This document shows, one piece after another, positions 1-9,360 of a DNA stretch of 64,000 nucleotides (positions within the stretch are counted from its first letter, which is position 1; the number at the start of each line of letters is the position of its first letter). The notes beneath the pieces are model-generated. The model was not told the DNA's origin. It was given only the letters and a program-made list of their open reading frames with translations, and searched no databases. A program made the translations under genes and the position numbers. The stretch covers positions 607,001 to 671,000 of the forward strand of contig CP063163.1 of NCBI GenBank assembly GCA_014960805.1, given 5' to 3'. The stretch is from Cytobacillus suaedae (GTDB taxonomy: Bacteria; Bacillota; Bacilli; Bacillales; Bacillaceae_L).

Positions 1-1
1 A

Positions 2-163
2 ACAAAGCCTCGTGATTTATCCACTAGTCATGTGTCAAATTTTCAGTTGTTTATGGCAAGACATTTTAGGAGATCACTTGATAAATTATTGCGAGATAAG
101 ATGAAGAAGGCTGAAAAAATAAAAGGCAAGCCAACGTTTGTAAGGGATTTTGATAAAAGGTAG
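2..163 (+). CDS. C-terminal end of an unknown protein (partial, starts before window)
   Basis: An open frame enters from the left edge of the window and runs to a TAG at 161-163, giving 53 residues with no stop. The visible tail is basic and rich in Lys and Arg, including a helix-like run with several KK pairs, and ends in FDKR. No motif allows a family name. It lies 52 bases upstream of the flavin monooxygenase on the same strand, so it may be the upstream gene of that operon. The coding assignment rests on the open frame, its composition and the absence of a credible gene on the other strand. Confidence 0.5.
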   Translation, partial: TKPRDLSTSHVSNFQLFMARHFRRSLDKLLRDKMKKAEKIKGKPTFVRDFDKR

Positions 164-215
164 GATGAGTTATTCATAGACTTCACTATACAGATAGGAT
201 AGGAGAATAGAAGAA

Positions 216-1679
216 ATGAATAAAAACAAAACATGCAAGTTTGCCGTTATAGGGACGGGTTTTGCAGGTATCGCCGCTGCTGTAAGACTGAGGCAGGAAG
301 GTGAGGAAGACATTCTCATGTTTGAACGTGGAAGTGATGTGGGTGGAGTATGGCGAGATAATCGATACCCAGGTTGTGCTTGTGATGTGGAGTCACATCT
401 TTATTCTCTTTCTTTTGCACCTAATCCTAGTTGGAGCATGAAGTTCTCACCTCAACCCGAGATTTATGCGTATTTACGAGATTGCGTGAAAGAATATAGA
501 TTGATAGATTATATACGATTTAACCATGAAGTGAAAAGAATGGACTGGGATGAAGAAAATGGGGAATGGGTGATTCAGACAAATCACGGTGATTTTAGGG
601 CTACCTATGTAATAGGAGCATTTGGTGCGCTCAGTAACCCATCTATTCCAATGTTAAAAGGAATAGAGCACTTTAAGGGAGAGGTTTTCCATTCTGCCAA
701 TTGGCCTATCGATTTTAATGCGAAAGGAAAGCGAATTGCAGTGATTGGAACAGGCGCATCGGCTATACAGTTCATCCCAGAGATACAACCTGAGTCTGAG
801 TTTCTCCATGTTTTCCAACGAACTCCTGCTTGGGTAGTTCCAAGGTTAGATGCCCCGATTAGTCATAGAATGCAGACCGTTTACAAGCGTTTTCCTTTAT
901 TGCAAAAAATGAGGAGGTTAACCATTTATCTTCAGCGTGAACTAAGTGCACTCTGGCTAATTTATCCAAAATGGCTAAAATTCGTTGAAAAGATTGCGAT
1001 AAAACATTTGAACGAGACTATAAAGGATCCTGAGTTAAGAGAAAAGCTCACTCCTCGTTATAGAATGGGCTGTAAGCGAATCTTACTCTCTAATACTTAT
1101 TACCCAGCACTTGCAAAAGAAAATGTTGATGTAAATACAAATGGTATAAAGGAAGTAACGGCAGATGGAATGATAGATTCGAAGGGTAATGAAATTATGG
1201 TTGATGCAATTATCTTTGGAACTGGGTTTCAAGTACCTGACTTACCTTTTGCTAATTATATATATGGCAAGTCAGGACATTCACTTAGTGAAGAATGGAA
1301 AGGCAGTCCAAAGGCTTATTTGGGAACAACGGTATCAGGTTTTCCTAACTTGTTCCTCCTTCAAGGCCCGAATACAGGCCTTGGCCATAGTTCAGTTCTT
1401 ATCATGATTGAGGCACAAATAAATCATATGATAAAGTCCTTAAGATATATAAAACAACATAATATAAAGGTGATTGAACCTACCGTTCTCGCTCTGGAGA
1501 GATTTGTTGCACAAACAGATAAAAAAATGGAAGGAACTGTTTGGATATCAGGAGGCTGTAAAAGCTGGTATTTAGATAATACAGGCAGAAACTCTACAAT
1601 TTGGCCAGACTTTACCTTCAAATACCGTAAACAAGCAGCAAAGTTTAAAAAGCAGGATTATCTTTATTCTAAGAAGTAA
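216..1679 (+). CDS. Baeyer-Villiger-type flavin monooxygenase
   Basis: The 487-residue protein has two Rossmann nucleotide sites: GTGFAG near residues 13-18 for FAD and GTGASA near 178-183 for NADPH. Between them are both fingerprints of type I Baeyer-Villiger monooxygenases: GGVWRDNRYPGCACD at 43-57 fits [A/G]GxWxxxxYPGxxxD, and FKGEVFHSANWP from 153 fits FxGxxxHxxxWP. Enzymes of this class insert oxygen next to a ketone carbonyl, making an ester or lactone with NADPH and O2. The ATG at 216 follows an AGGAG about 10 bases upstream. An esterase gene follows 70 bases later, consistent with a ketone-to-ester-to-acid route. The substrate cannot be read from sequence. No signal peptide, so cytoplasmic. 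Confidence 0.88.
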   Translation: MNKNKTCKFAVIGTGFAGIAAAVRLRQEGEEDILMFERGSDVGGVWRDNRYPGCACDVESHLYSLSFAPNPSWSMKFSPQPEIYAYLRDCVKEYRLIDYIRFNHEVKRMDWDEENGEWVIQTNHGDFRATYVIGAFGALSNPSIPMLKGIEHFKGEVFHSANWPIDFNAKGKRIAVIGTGASAIQFIPEIQPESEFLHVFQRTPAWVVPRLDAPISHRMQTVYKRFPLLQKMRRLTIYLQRELSALWLIYPKWLKFVEKIAIKHLNETIKDPELREKLTPRYRMGCKRILLSNTYYPALAKENVDVNTNGIKEVTADGMIDSKGNEIMVDAIIFGTGFQVPDLPFANYIYGKSGHSLSEEWKGSPKAYLGTTVSGFPNLFLLQGPNTGLGHSSVLIMIEAQINHMIKSLRYIKQHNIKVIEPTVLALERFVAQTDKKMEGTVWISGGCKSWYLDNTGRNSTIWPDFTFKYRKQAAKFKKQDYLYSKK

Positions 1680-1752
1680 GAGCGATTTTCGGAGAGTTAT
1701 TTTTAGAGGGTATGAGTCATAAAACTATCTTTTCCATACTAAGGAGGTCATG

Positions 1753-2679
1753 ATGAGCATTATCAAATATAACAAAAATCGTTCTGTGCAGGGTTATTTA
1801 CTCGAGAAAATGATTCCATTATTTGTAACTCTTAAAAAAGATTTATCAAGCATTGAAGAAACTGAAAGATTTATCCAAAAGGTTGGAGAAGAAACTATAG
1901 AACCATATCAGTTAGTAAAAGTAAAATTAAAGAGTGACATTATAGAAGACCGATTTGAAAATATGCAGGTATTTACATTAAACAATAAAAACTCTCATAA
2001 GCAAAAGGTGATCCTCTATCTTCATGGCGGTGCTCATGTGAATCAGCCTGTGGATTTGCATTGGAAACTAATGGATAAACTAGCTTGTTCATTAGATGCC
2101 AAGATTATCGCTCCTATTTATCCAAAAGTTCCACATTTCAACTATCAGCATACATATCCGACACTCGTAAGACTATACAAATCCATTCTCGATTCAATAG
2201 AAAACAGTAATCTTCTAACACTGATGGGTGATTCAGCGGGTGGTAATATCTCTCTTTCTCTTGCACAATCTTTAAGAGATCATGAACTGCCTCAACCGAA
2301 GGATATTATATTACTCTCACCTTGTGTGGATATGGTTTTGGATAATCCAGTTATATCAGATTATGAAACTAGAGATCCTATGCTTTCTGTAGCAGGATTT
2401 GATGTGATTAGACGTATTTGGGCAGCTGATAAGAGTTTAGATGACCCTGTCATAAGTCCAATTTACGGGGATTTTAACGATCTTGGCAAAATATCTTTTT
2501 TTATTGGGACCTATGAAGGTTTATATCCTGATGTGATGAAACTGGATAAAATGTTAACCGAACAGGGAATTGATCACTCTACTTTTGTCTATCCAAAAAT
2601 GAACCATGTTTTCGTACTGTTCCCAATTCCTGAGGCTAGGGATGCTATTAACAAAATGACAACTATTATTAACTCCTAA
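1753..2679 (+). CDS. alpha/beta hydrolase, HSL-type esterase
   Basis: About 308 residues with the hormone-sensitive-lipase signature: an oxyanion-hole HGGAH near residue 92 and the nucleophile elbow GDSAGG near 160 (Ser about 162, numbering from the ATG at 1750). An Asp near 261 and the His of MNHVF near 286 are good candidates for the rest of the triad. Two adjacent ATGs exist at 1750 and 1753; the AAGGAGG at 1741-1747 is too close to the first, so the second is preferred. The gene follows the Baeyer-Villiger-type monooxygenase, whose ester products it could hydrolyse; that coupling is inference from position. Cytoplasmic, no signal peptide. Confidence 0.85.
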   Translation: MSIIKYNKNRSVQGYLLEKMIPLFVTLKKDLSSIEETERFIQKVGEETIEPYQLVKVKLKSDIIEDRFENMQVFTLNNKNSHKQKVILYLHGGAHVNQPVDLHWKLMDKLACSLDAKIIAPIYPKVPHFNYQHTYPTLVRLYKSILDSIENSNLLTLMGDSAGGNISLSLAQSLRDHELPQPKDIILLSPCVDMVLDNPVISDYETRDPMLSVAGFDVIRRIWAADKSLDDPVISPIYGDFNDLGKISFFIGTYEGLYPDVMKLDKMLTEQGIDHSTFVYPKMNHVFVLFPIPEARDAINKMTTIINS

Positions 2680-2778
2680 TTTACAAATCATATAAATGAA
2701 AAAGAGCAGAGTCCACGTATGGGGATCATTAAACAAGTACAGTGTTTCAATAAATTTACTATGAATAGAGCTGGTAAA

Positions 2779-3135
2779 ATGTCAAAGGAGATTATTTTTG
2801 TATACAACGCCAAAAGTGGTATATGGAATGGAATTCTTGATAGTCTTCATAAACTATCATCTCCTGAAACCTACCCGTGTGAGCTATGTCAGCTTACCTT
2901 TGGGCTAACTTCAATGAACCGGGAGTGGAGGAGCTTTCTTCGGACTCTTCCTTATAAAGTTATATTTCTTCATCTTGACGAGCTTTGGAGTGACCTCCCG
3001 AAAGTTGAATTTCCTGCTATATTTTTAAAGGGAATTGAAGGATATAACATGCTTATTAGTAAGGATGAAATGAGAAGCTGCAAAGATGTAAAAGATCTCA
3101 TCATCTTAATGAATTCAAAATTAGCAGATTTGTAA
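2779..3135 (+). CDS. conserved hypothetical protein with a YNAKSG start and CxxC motif
   Basis: The protein from ATG 2779 has 118 residues and begins with a beta strand leading into VYNAKSG, followed by YPCELCQLTFG, a CxxC pair that could bind metal or be redox active. I recognise this as a small widespread family without an assigned function, but cannot name it. In-frame ATGs at 2719 and 2761 would add 20 or 6 residues; the 2779 start is chosen because the conserved strand begins just after it, although none of the three has a strong ribosome site. It could be transcribed with the esterase, whose stop lies 100 bases upstream. Confidence 0.6.
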   Translation: MSKEIIFVYNAKSGIWNGILDSLHKLSSPETYPCELCQLTFGLTSMNREWRSFLRTLPYKVIFLHLDELWSDLPKVEFPAIFLKGIEGYNMLISKDEMRSCKDVKDLIILMNSKLADL

Positions 3136-3242
3136 AAAGAAAGATAATATTTGGCACTATAAAATAAAGCACCAAAAAGATGGTAAATGGATAATTTAGG
3201 TGTAAAATGTAGATGTAATCTACTAATCATGGGAGTGATTTC

Positions 3243-3758
3243 ATGTTGAAAAATCTCTTTAAGAAGAAAACAGATCTAGACAGATTATCCACATCTACTA
3301 TTGGTGAAGTCGACATAATTGAAAGTGAAGAAGAACTAGCTACTGATTTGAAAGATAAAGCAGATAAACTGAATACTGAAGATATAAACAAACACGAAGA
3401 GCATTTTTCAGAGGAAAAGTTTTGGACGAAGGTTCGAAAATTTTCTAAAAAAGCTGGATCTTCTGTAGTGTACGCTGTTCTATTACTTTATTACACACTT
3501 CAAAAGCCAGAAGTACCATTAAAAGTTAAAGCAACCATTGTTGGGGCTTTAGGTTATTTTATTTTACCTCTAGATATTATTCCCGACTTAGCAGTTGGTG
3601 TAGGGTATGCTGATGACTTAAGTGTTGTACTATTCGCTTTAGTTCAAGTAGCTTTATATGTGAATGATGAAATTAAAATGCAAGCCAAAACTAAACTAAA
3701 AGATTTGTTTGGCGAGAATGTAGATACCACCGACATTGATAATAAACTAGGTAGATAA
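3243..3758 (+). CDS. YkvA-family (DUF1232) membrane protein
   Basis: A 171-residue protein with an acidic, charged N-terminal half (residues 1-75) and a hydrophobic C-terminal half. Near residues 92-128 is the DUF1232 core: a helix, then LGYFILPLDIIPDL followed by a Gly-rich turn and a second helix containing YADDLSVV. The LDxIPD signature is typical of YkvA-like proteins, whose biochemical role is unknown. A GGGAGTG ribosome site precedes the ATG. A strong terminator follows immediately, so the gene is probably monocistronic. Confidence 0.75.
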   Translation: MLKNLFKKKTDLDRLSTSTIGEVDIIESEEELATDLKDKADKLNTEDINKHEEHFSEEKFWTKVRKFSKKAGSSVVYAVLLLYYTLQKPEVPLKVKATIVGALGYFILPLDIIPDLAVGVGYADDLSVVLFALVQVALYVNDEIKMQAKTKLKDLFGENVDTTDIDNKLGR

Positions 3759-3768
3759 TGATACTATG

Positions 3769-3808
3769 AGTCTGTTTCCAAGGTTTTAGGAAACAGACTT
3801 TATTTTAT
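3769..3808 (+). terminator. Rho-independent terminator after the YkvA-family gene
   Basis: A perfect 11-bp stem (3769-3779 with 3789-3799) with a 9-base loop is followed by a T-rich run. Confidence 0.85.
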
Positions 3809-3942
3809 TGGCCTAAGTCCAAAAAAAAGAATGAGAAGGATTAGATCATTGAAGTTAATCTACTATTATAGTAAGTGAATGTTTTAAAAGTCTCTAACGT
3901 GGAATGTAATTAATATGTTACTAATTTAAGGAGGAGATAGAC

Positions 3943-4731
3943 ATGAAGAAAGCCACAAAATTATTAGCACCAGCTCTAGGAGTGGGACTAGTGTTTGGGT
4001 CCGTCAGTGTATCAGCATCCGAAACAGTAACGGTAGAATCCGGTGACACGTATTGGGGAATTGCCCAAGAGTATGATGATGTGTCTGTAGAAGATATTAT
4101 GGAAGTAAATGAGTATGATCCGTATACCATTCCTATTGGAGCAGAAATAATAGTCCCTACAGAAAGGGTGAAACACGTTATACAGCCAGGCAATACACTA
4201 AATGATATTGCTGCTGTCTATGATGGTGTATCTGTAGAGGATTTAGTTAGATTAAATCCAGAAATTGACCCTTATAATTTAACGATTGGATCAGAAATTA
4301 TGGTTGTTGACTATGAGGAAGAAACTGTTCCAGAACTTGATGTAATCGGGGTAATGACTGAAGCTAGGGAAAGTGTTGATTCTATTTTTGAAAGTAGAGA
4401 TGAGAATCTTAAAATGATTAATATAGAATCCAAGCAAGAGTTGGTCGATCATGTTCGTTCATTTATGTCATTAGACTTTGGTAAATGGTTTGCCGAAACT
4501 TATTTTAAAGAAAAAGATGATGGTTTATATTTAATTCCAAAGGATGGAATCACTTGGTTAGACACCACTATTCCTTATAATGTAGAAGAGGTGAATGAAA
4601 GAGAAGTTAGAGTTATTCAAGAACGAGAAACAGAAATGCTAGGTCACAGAAATATGATATACACCTTACATTATGATGGCGATAATTGGGTTGTTGATAC
4701 GATTGATAGTGAAGTTTTAAGTGATTCATAA
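3943..4731 (+). CDS. exported protein with two LysM domains
   Basis: The 262-residue protein has a signal peptide (MKKATK, hydrophobic core, likely cleavage after ASA near residue 26) and two LysM repeats at about 28-71 and 77-121, each with the SGDTYWGIA/PGNTLNDIA opening and an IGxEIxV close. LysM domains bind peptidoglycan. The C-terminal 130 residues are acidic with no recognisable catalytic motif; they contain a TWLDTTIPY stretch and resemble a small beta domain. Binding to the cell wall or spore cortex is the likely localisation. A GGAGG ribosome site precedes the ATG. No neighbouring gene appears to be part of its operon. Confidence 0.8.
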   Translation: MKKATKLLAPALGVGLVFGSVSVSASETVTVESGDTYWGIAQEYDDVSVEDIMEVNEYDPYTIPIGAEIIVPTERVKHVIQPGNTLNDIAAVYDGVSVEDLVRLNPEIDPYNLTIGSEIMVVDYEEETVPELDVIGVMTEARESVDSIFESRDENLKMINIESKQELVDHVRSFMSLDFGKWFAETYFKEKDDGLYLIPKDGITWLDTTIPYNVEEVNEREVRVIQERETEMLGHRNMIYTLHYDGDNWVVDTIDSEVLSDS

Positions 4732-4770
4732 TAAGGATATTTAGGCGGTTCGTCTGTTGAAGAACAGATC

Positions 4771-4818
4771 AAAAAAGCCAAACGTATCATTACATGATAC
4801 GTTTGGTATTATTTATAA
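4771..4818. terminator. bidirectional terminator between LysM gene and membrane protein gene
   Basis: A perfect 13-bp stem (4778-4790 with 4794-4806) has an A-run on its left and a T-rich run on its right, so it can serve the convergent genes on both sides. Confidence 0.85.
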
Positions 4819-4823
4819 AGGGA

Positions 4824-5180
4824 TTAAATATTTTGCACAATAAAAAGTACACCTGCTATGTAAAACGCTAACGCTATACTAAACTGAAAAAAGCGAATGA
4901 TCCAAAACGGGAAAATCTTTATCATGATATCAATGATTTTTTCTAAGATATATTCAAGAATGATTCTTGGCAGTAAGATTATGGATGTTATCCCCATCAG
5001 ATAATCCCATATATCTTTTTTTTCTTTAATCTCTTCTTGAAGAGCATCATCTTCAGGGGTATATCCTAACTCTTCACGGAATTTTTCCTCGGACATCATT
5101 CCTAAATAAGTGAACAAAATACCGATTAAAATAAAGAAAATACCTAAGAAAATATAACCCACTTTTACTCTCACCCTCAT
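4824..5180 (-). CDS. small membrane protein, unknown function
   Basis: The 118-residue protein has an N-terminal transmembrane helix (residues 7-28), a charged linker rich in Glu and Lys (30-55), then two or three hydrophobic helices to the C-terminus. No catalytic motif or known family is visible. It is convergent with the LysM gene and shares its terminator. The start is followed by an alternating basic run typical of an inside-first membrane protein. Confidence 0.6.
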   Translation of the reverse strand: MRVRVKVGYIFLGIFFILIGILFTYLGMMSEEKFREELGYTPEDDALQEEIKEKKDIWDYLMGITSIILLPRIILEYILEKIIDIMIKIFPFWIIRFFQFSIALAFYIAGVLFIVQNI

Positions 5181-5310
5181 TTAATCGCTCACCGTTTTTT
5201 TCATACTATAGCGTTTATCTTTCCCTTTAACTTTATTATTAAAAGCAAATTAAAATTGTTGCTTACATCGGGGAGGATAGTATTTGTTTAACAGGCACAA
5301 CGATACTCTA

Positions 5311-5362
5311 GAAAAAATGATAGAGACGATTACGTTTATAATTGTAATCGTCTCTATTTCTA
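5311..5362. terminator. bidirectional terminator
   Basis: A 13-bp perfect stem (5321-5333 with 5344-5356) carries an A-run on the left flank and a T-rich run on the right. On the minus strand it ends the FMN split-barrel gene. Confidence 0.8.
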
Positions 5363-5370
5363 TTTGGCCC

Positions 5371-5970
5371 TTATTTCTTAACTACCACTCCATTGTGTTC
5401 CAAGGCTGCATGAAAGATGTCTAACCAGGATGGGAGATCTTCTGTGTTTGGCCATGAGTCGGTGTTCCAAACTTTTGATTTTTTCAATGCACGAGAGCAG
5501 TGGATAAAGCATTCTTCTATATCCACACCGATTCCAAGTAATGGTGGCTTTCCATTTAGAACCATGTTGTTTAAAATCTCAGGGTCTTTAATTATGGTGG
5601 CACGTCCATTTATACGGAGTACCTCTTCTAACCCAGGGATGAGGAATAATAGTCCTACGTTTGGGTTGGATAAAATATTGATGATAGAGTCTATGCGTTT
5701 ATTACCTGGACGATCTGGAATGACTAATTGCTTGTTGTTTATAATCTGGATTCCACACGGAAAGTCTCCTTTAGGTGAAACATCACATTGTCCTTTTGCA
5801 TTTGATGTAGACAGAAAAAACAGTGGTGACATTTCTATAAATCTTTTGCAGTGCTCGTCTAACATCGGTACACTTTTTTTAATAACATATTCATGTGGCG
5901 TTCCAACTATTTCCCGAAGTTCCTCTTCTGAAGTAATTGCATCTTTAGAAAAATTGACTAACTCCATCAT
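5371..5970 (-). CDS. pyridoxamine 5'-phosphate oxidase-like FMN-binding protein
   Basis: The 199-residue protein contains a split-barrel flavin fold: residues about 45-110 read as strand FFLSTSNAKGQCDVSPKGD, then the strand-turn LVIPDRPGNKRIDS, which is the usual FMN phosphate-contacting region, followed by NPNVGLLFLIPG and ING RATI-like strands. This matches the MSMEG_1061-type subgroup of pyridoxamine-phosphate-oxidase-related proteins, which are flavin reductases or oxidases of mostly unknown substrate. Cytoplasmic. It stands alone, divergent from the MFS transporter downstream in the window. Confidence 0.75.
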   Translation of the reverse strand: MMELVNFSKDAITSEEELREIVGTPHEYVIKKSVPMLDEHCKRFIEMSPLFFLSTSNAKGQCDVSPKGDFPCGIQIINNKQLVIPDRPGNKRIDSIINILSNPNVGLLFLIPGLEEVLRINGRATIIKDPEILNNMVLNGKPPLLGIGVDIEECFIHCSRALKKSKVWNTDSWPNTEDLPSWLDIFHAALEHNGVVVKK

Positions 5971-6224
5971 ATACCCTCTTTCGTTAGCGACATTTAGTTA
6001 CTATCTATTTTACACCTCTGACACAAATAATTCACACAAAAATGAACACAATGTGAAAGCATCTACATAGTGATTGTGAAATAATTCACAAAGTAATAAA
6101 TTATAGATAGAGAGATATAACAAAGTACTTAAAGAGAGGATTTAATATGCTGGACAAATTCCCCTTATTTTCTGTCCAATATACTCCTCTATATTTTGTA
6201 CAAAGTAAAGAAACTAGGGAGTGA

Positions 6225-7502
6225 GTGAGAGAGTTGAAAACTACAAAAAATCGGTGGCTAATTGCATTATCTGCTGTAGCCATCCACATATCTATTGGTT
6301 CTACTTACGCTTACAGTGTATATACAAAACCAATTGGCGAATCTATAGGTTGGAAAGCTACAGAAGTAACTTTAGCATTTACGATTGCTATTGTATTTTT
6401 AGGTTTATCAGCTGCCACTTTTGGACGAATGGTCGAAAAAATAGGCCCTAGAAAGTCAGCTATGATTGCAGCTGTTTTATTTAGCACAGGCCAAGTGGGA
6501 GCGGGTTTTGCTGTTTCTAACGAGTTATTACCCTTATTTCTTATGATGTATGGTGTAGTCGGAGGGATCGGATTAGGGATTGGTTATATTTCACCTGTAT
6601 CTACCTTAGTAAAATGGTTTCCGGATCGAAGGGGGTTAGCTACAGGGATGGCTGTATTTGGATTTGGAGCGGGGGCACTCGTCACGAGCCCAATTGCAGC
6701 GAGGTTAATTGAAAGTGTAGGAGTTCATACTACGTTTTATATCTTGGGAACAATTTACTTTGTTCTTATGATATCTGGTGCCTCTTATATTACAAGACCA
6801 CCACAAGGATGGGCACCTAACGTTCCGGTTAGGATAAAAGAAAGAAACAACATAAAGAAACCAAAAGAAGACTTAGCTCAACTAACAGCAAATGAAGCAA
6901 TAAAAACAAAACGGTTTTGGCTTCTTTGGGGAATGATTTTTATTAATATTAGCTCTGGTATTATGATTATTTCGGTAGCTTCTCCTTTATCTCAAGAAAT
7001 GGTTGGACTCAATGTAGCTGCTGCAGCCTCTATGGTCGGACTTATGGGTATTTTTAATGGTGGTGGAAGAATTGGATGGTCAAGTGCATCTGATTATATT
7101 CAACGTCCTACCGTATTTTTAATATTTTTTGCTATTCAAATTTCCGCCTTTTTAACGTTACCGCATGTAACAAACGTTATCGTATTTCAGATATTAATTT
7201 TTAGTGTTATGACGGTATATGGCGGTGGGTTTGCTACCCTTCCTGCTTTTATTGGGGACATATTTGGTACGAAGGAGCTCGGTGCAATTCACGGATATAT
7301 TTTAACTGCTTGGTCCTTAGCTGGAGTAGTCGGACCTATTGTCGTTTCTTATATCCATGATACAACCGGAACTTACACCCCGGCCTTTTTAATCTTTACG
7401 ATATTGTTAGTCGTTGCCCTTTTTCTAACGATACTAATTCGATACGATATTAATAAAATTAAAGAGAAGAAACAAAGCACAGTTTACAAAATAGCTAACT
7501 AA
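6225..7502 (+). CDS. MFS transporter, OFA (oxalate/formate antiporter-like) family
   Basis: A 425-residue protein with 12 predicted membrane helices. The opening (RWLIALSAVAIHISIGSTYAY) and the loop WFPDRRGLATGMAVFGFGAG are characteristic of the OFA branch of the major facilitator superfamily, which includes OxlT and YhjX; substrates are usually small carboxylates. The GTG at 6225 follows AGGGAG; an in-frame TTG at 6234 is an alternative start. A strong terminator follows. No metabolic neighbour points to a substrate, so oxalate should not be assumed. Confidence 0.8.
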   Translation: MRELKTTKNRWLIALSAVAIHISIGSTYAYSVYTKPIGESIGWKATEVTLAFTIAIVFLGLSAATFGRMVEKIGPRKSAMIAAVLFSTGQVGAGFAVSNELLPLFLMMYGVVGGIGLGIGYISPVSTLVKWFPDRRGLATGMAVFGFGAGALVTSPIAARLIESVGVHTTFYILGTIYFVLMISGASYITRPPQGWAPNVPVRIKERNNIKKPKEDLAQLTANEAIKTKRFWLLWGMIFINISSGIMIISVASPLSQEMVGLNVAAAASMVGLMGIFNGGGRIGWSSASDYIQRPTVFLIFFAIQISAFLTLPHVTNVIVFQILIFSVMTVYGGGFATLPAFIGDIFGTKELGAIHGYILTAWSLAGVVGPIVVSYIHDTTGTYTPAFLIFTILLVVALFLTILIRYDINKIKEKKQSTVYKIAN

Positions 7503-7529
7503 ACAAGATACAACACAGCAAATCAAATA

Positions 7530-7566
7530 AAAAGCTCAGAGTTTACGACTCTGAGCTTTTCATTAT
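7530..7566. terminator. terminator after the OFA-family transporter
   Basis: A perfect 12-bp stem (7530-7541 with 7549-7560) is bounded by A-rich and T-rich flanks, so it may act in both directions. Confidence 0.85.
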
Positions 7567-7668
7567 AGGAGGTATCTTTGTGATAAGAATACGATAGAAT
7601 AAAAGTCCACTATTTTGTAGAGGTTGGTATCTCATTCGTATATCAAGAGGGTACCGAATTTAGAGGGA

Positions 7669-9360
7669 TCAAAAGTATTTATCATTAATGATCTTTGCCG
7701 TTCTAGTTGCTAATGCTTGAGTTGTCAGAGTAGGATTTGGTCCTCCTAAACCATTAACTAGAACACTGTTATCTGCTATAAACAATCTCTTAACCTGAAA
7801 GGCTTCACAGTTTTGATCCACAACGTAACCCATTCTCATTGTACTCATAACATGAATCATAATTCCATCTGGCCAATCCGAGTGAACAACTCTCTTAGCA
7901 CCTGCACTCACAAGGATATCGCTTGCTATCTTAATCAATTTCTTCTTTCTCCTCAAGGTCTTCTTAGTTGCAACATAGCTAATAGCAGGCACAGGTCCAT
8001 GTTCATCTTTTACAGTAGGCGTAATAGAAACTTTATTACTCTTAACTATTTCATCGTGAGTGACGATTAACAAGTTCATTGTATTTTGATAATTGGCCAT
8101 TAATTCCATTAGTCCTTTTCCTATTATCCGACCCTTACTAAATGTTTGGTTAAGAAGATAGGGCGAGTTCCCTGCCTTACTTAGACCGTAAGCAAAGGAT
8201 GCGGTTAACCCTGGACTTAAGCCCATTGCTAAAAGTGACCCTAGACCGGGATAATCAAACCTTGCACCTGAAGTGTGTCCAACATTTGGACCTACATTCG
8301 AACTATTAATAATTGAGACTAGCTCCTTTGAGTTAAAGATTCCAGTAACCAAGTCCATATTATGGTTAGATAATCCTTTGCCGACCCATTCGTTAAAAGG
8401 TAACTGTGAATTAAGCCAAAGACGTGGAGTTTCAATTGCTCCGGCAGCTATTACAATGCAATCTGCGTAAAACTCTTGTTCCAAATCCGTCCATGTATTT
8501 CTCACTTTTACTCCAGTTGCTCTGATTCCTTCCTTTGGGTGATCCTCAGTGATAATTTTATATGTAAAAGTATTAGGCATAATTTCTACATTTCCGGTAG
8601 CTAAAGCTAATGGAGTGTAGCTTACATTGGTCGAGCGTTTTGCTATTTTTTCTACAGAGGGACCATGAGGACAGCCATTTATACAATGGCCAGCCAGCGT
8701 ACATCCTTCCATCCAGGACAGTTCATACGTTGAGTAGTTTGTATTAGTAAGGTTTGGATTAGGAGATAAAATGGCATTTGGTTGTGGCCGATAACCTGAG
8801 CTGTTGACATCTAAAGTGGAAAGAAGACTCCAGCCTGCTCTTTTAGCACCAAAGTAAAATAATTCTTCTTTGGCTGTTACTGGAGCGAACTCCACAGGTA
8901 ATTCTGCTTCGACCTTTTCATAGAAAGGTAAAAGTTCACGATACGATATGGGCCATTCCCCATCTACCATAGTAGGAAATGCTCTCGGAGAATTAGCCAA
9001 ATAGTGTTGAGTAGAGCCTCCAACTCCAGAATTTTGCCATACAAAACCACTTTGTTCGAAAACCCTCGTCCATGGTGGACGCTCTCGATTTGCAGGTCCC
9101 CAACGTAGCTTTCCTGTTATTAAATCGTTCATGTCATTTTCCAATTTAGTGTAGGATTGCTTAAATAACGCAATATTTAAGTCATCAACATGCTGGCTAG
9201 AATCAGCACCTTTGTCCGTATTAGGGCAGGGCCATTTACTATTACCATACCAAGGTCCTGCTTCTGTCATGAGAACTTTTAAGCCTAATTCTCCAAGTTC
9301 TTTAGCAACAACCGCACCACCACCACCAGCACCAACTACAATAACATTATAATTTTTCAT
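7669..9360 (-). CDS. GMC-family FAD-dependent oxidoreductase
   Basis: The 563-residue protein begins with an FAD site (VVGAGGGGAVVAKEL, residues 9-23, with the acidic end of strand two in TEAG). The C-terminal half carries the GMC signature: HVMSTMRMG near 503-511, a candidate catalytic His, then LFIADNSVL and GGPNPTLTTQALA near 540-552 with the conserved Asn. GMC enzymes oxidise alcohols or sugars. Several Cys residues around CTLAGHCINGC recall the membrane-bound gluconate/sorbitol dehydrogenase branch. There is no signal peptide. Its start overlaps the stop of the upstream small-subunit-like gene by ATGA at 9357-9360, so the two are translationally coupled and probably form a complex. Confidence 0.85.
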   Translation of the reverse strand: MKNYNVIVVGAGGGGAVVAKELGELGLKVLMTEAGPWYGNSKWPCPNTDKGADSSQHVDDLNIALFKQSYTKLENDMNDLITGKLRWGPANRERPPWTRVFEQSGFVWQNSGVGGSTQHYLANSPRAFPTMVDGEWPISYRELLPFYEKVEAELPVEFAPVTAKEELFYFGAKRAGWSLLSTLDVNSSGYRPQPNAILSPNPNLTNTNYSTYELSWMEGCTLAGHCINGCPHGPSVEKIAKRSTNVSYTPLALATGNVEIMPNTFTYKIITEDHPKEGIRATGVKVRNTWTDLEQEFYADCIVIAAGAIETPRLWLNSQLPFNEWVGKGLSNHNMDLVTGIFNSKELVSIINSSNVGPNVGHTSGARFDYPGLGSLLAMGLSPGLTASFAYGLSKAGNSPYLLNQTFSKGRIIGKGLMELMANYQNTMNLLIVTHDEIVKSNKVSITPTVKDEHGPVPAISYVATKKTLRRKKKLIKIASDILVSAGAKRVVHSDWPDGIMIHVMSTMRMGYVVDQNCEAFQVKRLFIADNSVLVNGLGGPNPTLTTQALATRTAKIINDKYF

